Under the pieces are notes generated by a model. That model was not told the origin of the DNA. It ran no database searches and was given only the letters and a program-made list of their open reading frames with translations. A stretch of 64,000 nucleotides of DNA from Tubulanus polymorphus (Eukaryota > Nemertea > Palaeonemertea > Tubulaniformes > Tubulanidae), in NCBI RefSeq assembly GCF_964204645.1, contig NC_134028.1, forward strand, positions 20,806,153 through 20,870,152, written 5' to 3'. Numbering within the stretch: the first letter of the stretch is position 1; each line of letters begins with the position of its first letter. A program made the position numbers and the translations under genes. Below, in pieces: positions 56,892 to 64,000 of this stretch.

Positions 56892-59800
56892 TCACAGATA
56901 TCTCAGTCTTGATGTGTCCTTATAGATAACTTCATCAGTCGCTTGTTGCCATTTATCATCAGCTATCAGATCTATATTATACAAACGACATTTTACATCG
57001 TTATTTTGTGGTTTGATGACGAACAAATCACATGCGCGATTCATAAGACATTTGGAACCGCATCGGATTGCAGACGCTGTTACTATGGCTGGTTCTAGTG
57101 GGTTGATGTCAGATGAAGGCAGATTCTTAGGCTTTGTATCAATCGCGAATTCTACAAAATATACGAGATCAAAGTTCAACATTACATGCAAACAGACCGC
57201 GCGGTGCATACGGACGGAGCGCTCCTTTGTTGAACATCGACTGGATAACTTTGGGTCGTGCCATCATGCCTTCTTGAATTTGTTGAATTATACCAACTTA
57301 ACCAGTGCTATGGTGATCATTCTCAGAATTTGGAATATGATGATACGGAAGCGATTAAGTACGGAAGCGTATAAGGGCCTCAAGTTGTCGTACGATATTC
57401 AATGAAATCGACATATTTTCCGTGCTTAATTGTTATTAATCGCGTCTTTGCGTCGATTTATTACGCCATATCGCGATATTCATGCTTCAAGACGACCTTT
57501 TTTCGTGGCAAGTCGAGATTATTTCGTTGACTGAAATTGTTTCCGTCATTTTTTGATGACTTGTTTTAATTATCACAACTTGGCGCATAAATATTGCGTT
57601 ATATCACAATCTTTTTTGGTGGTAAATCGACAAATTAAGCCGACTTGTTCTGGAATATTGCTGAATGTCACCAAAATTATATCGCCAAATCGCTATCTTG
57701 CAGTGACAAATCGATATAGTTTCGTCGACTCTTTTACTCTAACTTGTTAGAGCGCCATAAAGATAAGCCGAGTTGAGATGATTCGACATTGGTTCTGTTT
57801 GACTGATTGTCGAATTCCTACAAAGAAATAGCCTCGACATCGATTTCAACTTTGTAATTTACGCCTTTCGCGTCTTAATCTATACTGTTTTTTGCCGCCT
57901 GAACTACTTAACTAGAAAACGGAGTGAGCCATATGATTTAGCGTTTCTAGAACGCGTTTCTGAATTTATTAATATAACTAAATTTGTTGCAAAATCATAA
58001 TTTGAATCCAGGGGAATTACGAGACTTGGTGACCGGGATTTACTCGAGATGTTCCCTGGTAAAAATTTGTTGATTTTGAATGGCAGGGCATCACGACGTA
58101 ACAAGGAACAAGGTACGTAAATATACTTGTTTCCAACCAGCGGACAACAGTGCTGTATAGATTATGGATTACTAGATATTACACTGTCGTATTACACTGA
58201 CCGTGCTATGTTATCACTGAAAGTTACTGATAAGTAATGGTGGTATTCGCGTACATCACACAATTCGCCATAGATACAAATGGTGTAATGTACTGGAAAC
58301 TCAGTTTATTGAAGCTGATGGATGATTTTCAAAGTCTTGATTGTATGCTTTGCTATTCGCTGAATAAGGAAGATGATCATGACTCAATAGATCTGTAATT
58401 AAGTATTCACAATGTGTATTCAAATATAATATCCTTCTGGCAATTTTCCTCTGGCATTTTTACTTCTGACATTATTACCTATTGTATTTTTACCTGTACC
58501 CGAAATGCATCCAGTCATACGAACCGCAGGCTTACGCTTTACCCAAATGAAGCTAAAGACCACTACTAAATGACGATAACCACGGCAAAATTCATGTATG
58601 ATGAAGAGGCTCTTGATGATTTATCATATGCTATAGACTTGTGTAAACCCAGAGATCTCTGGAGAAAATTCAAGGGTGATTGTTCTCAACGGAGTGAGCT
58701 TCCTTGAAATGTGCGAACATTTCAAAAATTCATCAGAGGGACAGAACGTTGATATTTGATAACGTTGACATCGATATGTGAGAACATATTATTCTAGATA
58801 AACCGATATTGAAAGTTGAGGTAATTCAGATCATAAAGAGAAATCAATCTGGAGGTATGGACGGAATCAAGGGTGAGGTTTTCGCAACATCCGAGCAGCT
58901 TAGGAGTCACCTATCAGGCCAGGTACCGGTTTACTCCTGGTGGAGAGAGGCAATGAGGACAATAATGAAAGGTAATGATTACACTAAGGATTCGAACCCA
59001 CGACCTAGAGTCGAACGCTCTAACCACTCGCCCAAATTACCATCGCTCGCACCTATTAGTATCGTGAACACCCGATCACCGATAAATTCATAAATTCAAC
59101 GGGCAAAACAATTTATGTCCAAAACACTTTTAGGTTTTCAAAAGTTATGGAAACCTTAGGACTTAAGTGCAGAATCCGGTTTTAAGTTCCAAGCCGAATC
59201 ACATTTGTATTCATCCGCCCCTTCAGATATATGAGACTATATATGAGCAGCTGACTGTTTGATTGGCTGGATAACTAGACGAGTGCCTGATTGGATGACC
59301 GAGCGACTGTACGACTGGTCGACTGGATGACCGAGTTACTGCATGACTGTACGAATCGGTCATATTGGAACACTGAATGAGATTTATAGTAAAAGGTTTT
59401 CTGAATCATTTCTAGATTGTAAACCATGTAATGCCTTGATGTATACTCGAAAATAATGGTGAATAAAGGAGTAGAAAGTGGTGTCATAAATGGGTGAAAA
59501 ATCGATGAATTGATCATTTCATATTAACTTTAGGTATACCGTTAAATTCCTGTAGGCATATAGATTCAATGATTAGTTATCTACCGGGTACTGGTAATGA
59601 GACTTGACTTTGAATTGAAAATTGAAATCGGCAATTTCACCACATCGGTTTATGAAGCATACATACCTAATTCATCTGTATGTTCACAGTTCCAATCTAT
59701 CAGTTGATACCCTACCCAGACTTTAAACAAATCTGGCCGGGTAAATCTATTTTCTGGCTGAACACAGCATTGCTCGTGTGTTCCCAAATAATCAGCAGAT

Positions 59801-61052
59801 CTACAGAGGGTCTTCGTGAAATTCGCACATAAATTAATACACTGTCTTAAAGTGAGACCGCGAATGCAATCATTTACAAATCCACTCATTGTCTTATCTG
59901 CAATAATGTTCCGTCTGAGTCTTTGCTGCGGTCCACACCTATCTAGAAAAGTAATTTAAAAACGTTACATATTCATATATATTGTCGCCGTCGCGACAAA
60001 ATGAAATGCTGCCATTATGGGCGAGCTAGATCAATATCCTATTATCATCACGGCCCTCCACCTGAGTAGTAGATATTGGTTTCCTATACATGTATGTTCG
60101 CGTGATATCAATTAGATATTATATTCTGCATGTCGTAATACGCAACGAATCGTGAGAGACGAAAGGCTCTTAAAAAGGCTATTAATTGAAAGTGATAGGT
60201 ATTGCAAGCCCTCTTCCTGCGGATAAGCGAATTTGTAAACAATGTAATTTGAATGTAGTCGAGGATAAGAGCATTTTACACCAAACTGTCAACGCTAGGT
60301 AAATAAAAGAAATAGGCGCAAGTCCAGTATACGACATTATTAGTGCGTGTGTAGAGTTACACTGCGCTATTCGGTCAGTTTTCACGCCAGTTGACCGTAG
60401 ACAGCCGACACCTAAAGTAAACTACGAGAACAGGTGGCAACCTGTGAACCCGTTGACAGCCGACACCTAAAATCAACTACGAGAACAGGTTGCAACCTGT
60501 GAACCCGTAGACAGCCGACACCTAAAGTTTTCTTTAATCTTTTTTTCAAACATATCTTTTCAACCTCGTGTACCGGTACATATCTTTTCAACTCATAGTG
60601 TAATCTTTTCGCAACCGTTTTGTAATTTGTATATTTTTTGTCATACTCCATCCCATTGTTGATGAAATGCTATAATGTTTTATTGAAAAATGTAAATAGT
60701 GTCAATAAAGATTGAATTGAATTGGTCACTTCAGTGTCTAGCATTCAAGTTACCAGTATGGGGGCAAAGGACTGAAGATCATCCCGTTAGTTGTTTGAAA
60801 TCAAGCGCAGCCGGCCGACATAAACCTCGGAGGTGTAAACTGAGCTACGATTGCATTTCTTCTCAGATCTGTGCGTTGCAAAAATGACCTGATTCGTTTA
60901 AACCGGTTTCGAAGTGAAGTAGTTGCTGCTTTTTTCAGAACTCAGTTAAACAACAAATAAACATAGTATCGACATCAAAAGAACTTACCTAAAACTGCAG
61001 TTTTCACCTGAATCGTAGCAACAGCCAGGAGACATACACTTAAATAAAACAT
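56892..61052 (-). CDS. Secreted protein with two PAN/apple-like domains (199 aa)
   Basis: Three exons join in phase: 61052-60989 (signal peptide), 59942-59667 and 57151-56892, ending TGA. The start codon opens a signal peptide (MFYLSVCLLAVATIQVKTAV), so the product is probably secreted. Exon 2 has six to eight cysteines with the spacing and flavour of a PAN/apple domain (CIRGLTLRQCINLCANF, then CRSADYL and CCVQPENRF). Exon 3 has a second, shorter unit (IRCGSKCLMNRACDLFVIK, CRLYN) that resembles the core of an apple domain. PAN/apple domains bind proteins or sugars; the partner is unknown. Both introns start with gtaagt or gtatgt and hold retrotransposon debris. An additional exon inside the 2.5-kb second intron cannot be excluded. 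There is no membrane anchor or enzyme domain. Confidence 0.7.
57345..57500. repeat. Decayed relative of the 410-bp palindromic MITE
   Basis: GGAAGCGTATAAGGGCCTCA, then AAGTTGTCG, and later ATATCGCGATATTCATG recall the element at 16251-16660. Only one arm is clear, and similarity fades towards 57780. Confidence 0.5.
58600..58885 (+). pseudogene. Non-LTR retrotransposon fragment (start of reverse transcriptase)
   Basis: Translated pieces read PRDLWRKFKGD and, downstream, EVIQIIKRNQSGGMDGI, the typical join between the linker and the first reverse-transcriptase motif of LINE elements (KNNKSSGIDGI-like). Stops and frame changes lie between them, so it is dead. It lies in intron 2 of the PAN gene and is truncated at about 58885 by a SINE. 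Confidence 0.65.
58890..59031 (-). mobile_element. tRNA-derived SINE, reverse copy
   Basis: On the minus strand it reads GGGCGAGTGGTTAGAGCG, GTCGTGGGTTCGAATCC (B box), CTCATTGCCTCTCTCCACC and GGTACCTGGCCTGATAGG, matching the SINE at 45938-46265. The 3' end stops where the retrotransposon fragment begins. Confidence 0.75.
60370..60722 (+). repeat. Short duplications and a retrotransposon-like 3' end
   Basis: GACAGCCGACACCTAAAGT and CTACGAGAACAGGT occur two or three times between 60399 and 60528. Beyond this, 60600-60722 looks like a LINE 3' tail, ending AATAAAGATTGAATTGAATTGG with the short terminal repeat typical of CR1-like elements. It lies in intron 1 of the PAN gene. Confidence 0.5.
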
Positions 61053-61473
61053 GGTTTGAAATGATTCGAATCCACGCCTAAACAACTCGGCTACAATCGA
61101 CTCTCTGCGGTATTATTTGGTTTAACTTGTCGTTGTCACGGAGAAAAAATAATATACAATGAAGGCAATGGTCGATTTGTTTCTCCTATCTCGATAGGCA
61201 ACAGTATCGTTTTTGAGGCCACGCAAATAAATACCCTGGTTTCTCATCAGCCTTTCTTAGAAAAGTGACGAGGGAGGCAGGTTTTTATTTTCACCCCCTT
61301 TTAAAGAAAAAGAAAGTAGAAAGAAAGAAAAACGAGAGCGTCTACATGTATTTCTTATTTTTTTAGATAGGGGAAATTTAGGCGCATAATTTTGAGCGTA
61401 ATTTGAAGAAAATCTGATAATTATCTCAAAATTCAGTGGTTCAGCGATCCATCAAAATTAGAACATCGTCGTG

Positions 61474-61633
<160 letters not shown>

Positions 61634-61744
61634 ATTGTATTTAATTTATTGTGATAACGAGTGGAAACCACGGGTGATCTTTAAACGCAGAACTTCCAAC
61701 CTTTCAATTCATTGCACGCGAATTTAGTAAGAGTATTTAAAAGT

Positions 61745-62320
61745 GGCCTATTCTCAGAACAGCAGAATAGAATATGTTTTATTGCTGGACAAAAAAATAC
61801 AATTGCTTAGAGCACAAAACAAAATCAAAATTTATAACAATTACAATAATCAATTCAGTTCACAATTAACAGGTAATTAACATACATAGACGCACATACA
61901 CATACAAATACAAAATCAAAATACATACAACAACATATACAAATATGGTCTAGAGAAATTAAGAAGCAGTTTTGATAAATTTGGTGAGTTGAATAAGCTG
62001 TTTCCCTTTAGTTTTAATTAGTTGGGTAAATGTGTAAACGCTTGGTCTAGTTCTGAAAAATTGTTTTAAAACTTTAGTGCGGAAATTTCGGAAAAAGGAC
62101 AATTAATGACGTGATGGAATTCGTCCGCGACATCTTCAGTGTCACAGAGACTACAAATTCTTTCCTCCCTGGGGTTCGATTGTATCGTCCGGTTTCTATG
62201 GGTTATTTGTGGTTTGAGCAACGAAAGCGGCAGAAAATTATTCTTATGTCCGATGGCATTGTGGTGAGATATTCTTCAAAGCCCCATTCACTTTTGAAAT
62301 GTTTATAATATATAGCTGCG
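61745..62320 (-). pseudogene. LINE retrotransposon 3' end (C-terminus of the polyprotein)
   Basis: In minus-strand translation, blocks read KHFKSEWGFEEYLTTMP, RICSLCDTEDVADEFHHV, INCPF and FRTRPSVYTFTQLIKTK, stopping near 61959. The CSLC...EFHHV...CPF pattern is the zinc-knuckle-like tail found after the reverse transcriptase of CR1/RTE-like LINEs. At least two frameshifts and one stop separate the blocks. The 3' end (AATAAAACATATTCTATTCT) near 61745-61775 fits a LINE tail. Confidence 0.7.
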
Positions 62321-62433
62321 TTAGAGTTGTTTAGGGATTCGTGTTTGGATAAACCGATCTGTTAAGCGTTGCTGTACGGTGGAAGCAAAAATATTTAAGT
62401 TTGGGGTAATCTGTGTATACCATGGTGAACGGA

Positions 62434-62549
62434 AAAAATGGCCAAGGAAAAATGGCCAGGAAAAAATGGCCAAGGAAAGAATGGCCAAGGTATTTGCCTA
62501 GGAAAAAATGGCCAAGGTAAAAATGGCCACGGAAAAGTAGGCCAAGGAA
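62434..62549 (+). repeat. GGCCAAGGAAAAAAT minisatellite, left member of an inverted pair
   Basis: About seven 15-bp units of AATGGCCAAGGAAAA, with one variant unit TATTTGCCTAGG. The same array, including the variant unit at the same relative place, is inverted at 63050-63193. Confidence 0.85.
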
Positions 62550-63049
62550 GATTAAATGGAAAACTGACTGTCATTTTACTAACTAACACGAAATCAATTG
62601 CATTGATGTTTTCCGATGTTTTGGCATGTCACTTTTCGAGATTATTAGACAAATTCCTGAATTAGTTTAGGTAAATTTACGACGATCATATCTCACTATG
62701 ATGTTATCAGACACTGCACTAGTTTGCTATATAAGTTACCACATAATTTCGATGCATTTACCTTTGATTTAAGACAGTCTGTGCCCTAATAGCTTATTTA
62801 GATGTTTTGAATTGCCAATTTAGTTATCTTATTAAGTTTAAGTTCATCACTAGTAAGTTTATCCATTGACCACTTGCAGGATAGTTCTTGATATATTCAT
62901 TATATGTAATGAAATGAAATGTAAGTTCATCACATTTCTGAACTCATTAATACCGATATTAATTGTTTTAAGCCCCATGAAAATATATGATGTCTTTAAA
63001 TTGAAAGTTTAATGTTTTTATTAACATTGGCAGTACACATACATTTTTC

Positions 63050-63193
63050 TTGGCCTTTTTTCCGTGGCCATTTTTTCCTTGGCCATTTTTTCCTAGGCAA
63101 ATACCTTGGCCATTTTTCCTTGGCCATTTTTTCCTGGCCATTTTTTCCTTGGCCATTTTTTCCTTGGCCATTTTTTCCTTGGCCATTTTCTCC
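63050..63193 (-). repeat. GGCCAAGGAAAAAAT minisatellite, right member of an inverted pair
   Basis: About nine units, inverted relative to 62434-62549 and sharing the TTTGCCTAGG variant unit. About 500 bp of AT-rich, frame-free DNA separates the two, so the whole may be one element of about 760 bp with repeat-built termini. Confidence 0.85.
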
Positions 63194-64000
63194 TACATTC
63201 GTATACCATATTTCGCCCAACCCATTGGTTTCTACATGTAGAACATGTAGTCAAGCCATTTACTAGTGTTTCTGTCAGTTAAAAAGTGACGGTACAGGGT
63301 TTTACACACATACGATGATAATTTGTTAATATTCCAACAGGTTTCTCCAGAAATTTAATCACTACGTGGCGCATGGACAGACGGAAGAAGTCAGTTTGGC
63401 TTGGGTTTTCCTCGCCGTCGGTCGTGCTTTTACGGTTGTGGTGGTTCACAGCGTGGCTTCTGTGACCGTACTTTTGTTGAACTGTGTGTCCTCCTTTGTG
63501 CAGTTTGGTGTCTGTCACCCGGGGTTTCCACTGTGCAGTGTGGACGTCCAATGTGTTTGGACTTTGAGAATTTTTGATTGCCCACTTCGGTGGTCGGATC
63601 CAATGTGTTTGGACACATTTTATAGTTACGTATGTTTTGATTGCCCACTTCGGTGGTCGCATCCAATGTGTTTGGACAAATCTTGAGGCTACTGTGTGTG
63701 GCTGTTCACTGTGTGTGCACTAGAGGCTGTGTGCCTTGTAGGACTGTGTGTCCTGTTGCCTGCTGTGTGCGGGCTGGTGGGCTGTGTGCCCCGGAGTCCG
63801 CTGTCTGTGAGAAAAGATTGGAAGAATCGTGACGTTAGAATAAAGAGTGATAATGAATAAATGAATTTTAGGGCAGAGAAAACTCGAGAGGTCAGGGTTG
63901 TTGGTTCTCCATATTCTATGTGTGTTTGGAATACTACGTCCCACTATTGTGAGATTTATTATCGTTCAAGGTGTTCGTCTATTATTTCGGTTTTCTGCAG

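Overview
This window is invertebrate nuclear DNA, most likely from a marine lophotrochozoan (mollusc-like). That placement is inferred from gene content and repeat style. It shows many short exons with GT-AG introns, AT-rich non-coding DNA, and very dense small DNA transposons, tRNA-derived SINEs and non-LTR retrotransposon scraps. I saw no bacterial-style operons, CRISPR arrays or intact rRNA/tRNA genes. All gene models were assembled by hand from reading frames, splice sites and exon phase; none is supported by transcripts.

Layout. About 1.5-2.6 kb (+): a small three-exon gene of unknown function. About 3.3-22.6 kb (-): a 16-exon gene for a ROCO protein joining cysteine-containing (F-box/AMN1-type) leucine-rich repeats to a Roc GTPase and COR domain, with a low-complexity and alanine-rich tail. 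23.5-24.4 kb (+): an intronless seven-transmembrane receptor, divergent from the ROCO gene. 27.7-36.0 kb (+): MRE11, the DNA double-strand-break nuclease, with seven coding exons and a complete frame of 653 codons. 41.1-50.5 kb (-): an IKK-alpha/beta-type I-kappa-B kinase with 19 exons and a complete frame of 770 codons. 55.8-56.5 kb (-): a broken seven-transmembrane receptor pseudogene. 56.9-61.1 kb (-): a small secreted protein with two PAN/apple-like cysteine domains. 61-64 kb: repeats and retrotransposon debris.

The genes do not form a pathway cluster. MRE11 acts in break repair, IKK in NF-kB signalling, and the ROCO and receptor genes in signalling of unknown kind.

The most unusual structure is in the non-coding DNA. 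A minisatellite in an IKK intron looks as if it grew out of the next exon's own 3' splice site. TTAA-flanked piggyBac-like MITEs occur as an inverted pair inside MRE11. A MITE family with matching ends carries unrelated cores built from short palindromes. A PIF/Harbinger-like MITE abuts a splice donor. MRE11 intron 3 is almost wholly nested hAT-like elements. The most interesting protein is the cysteine-LRR/Roc/COR fusion.
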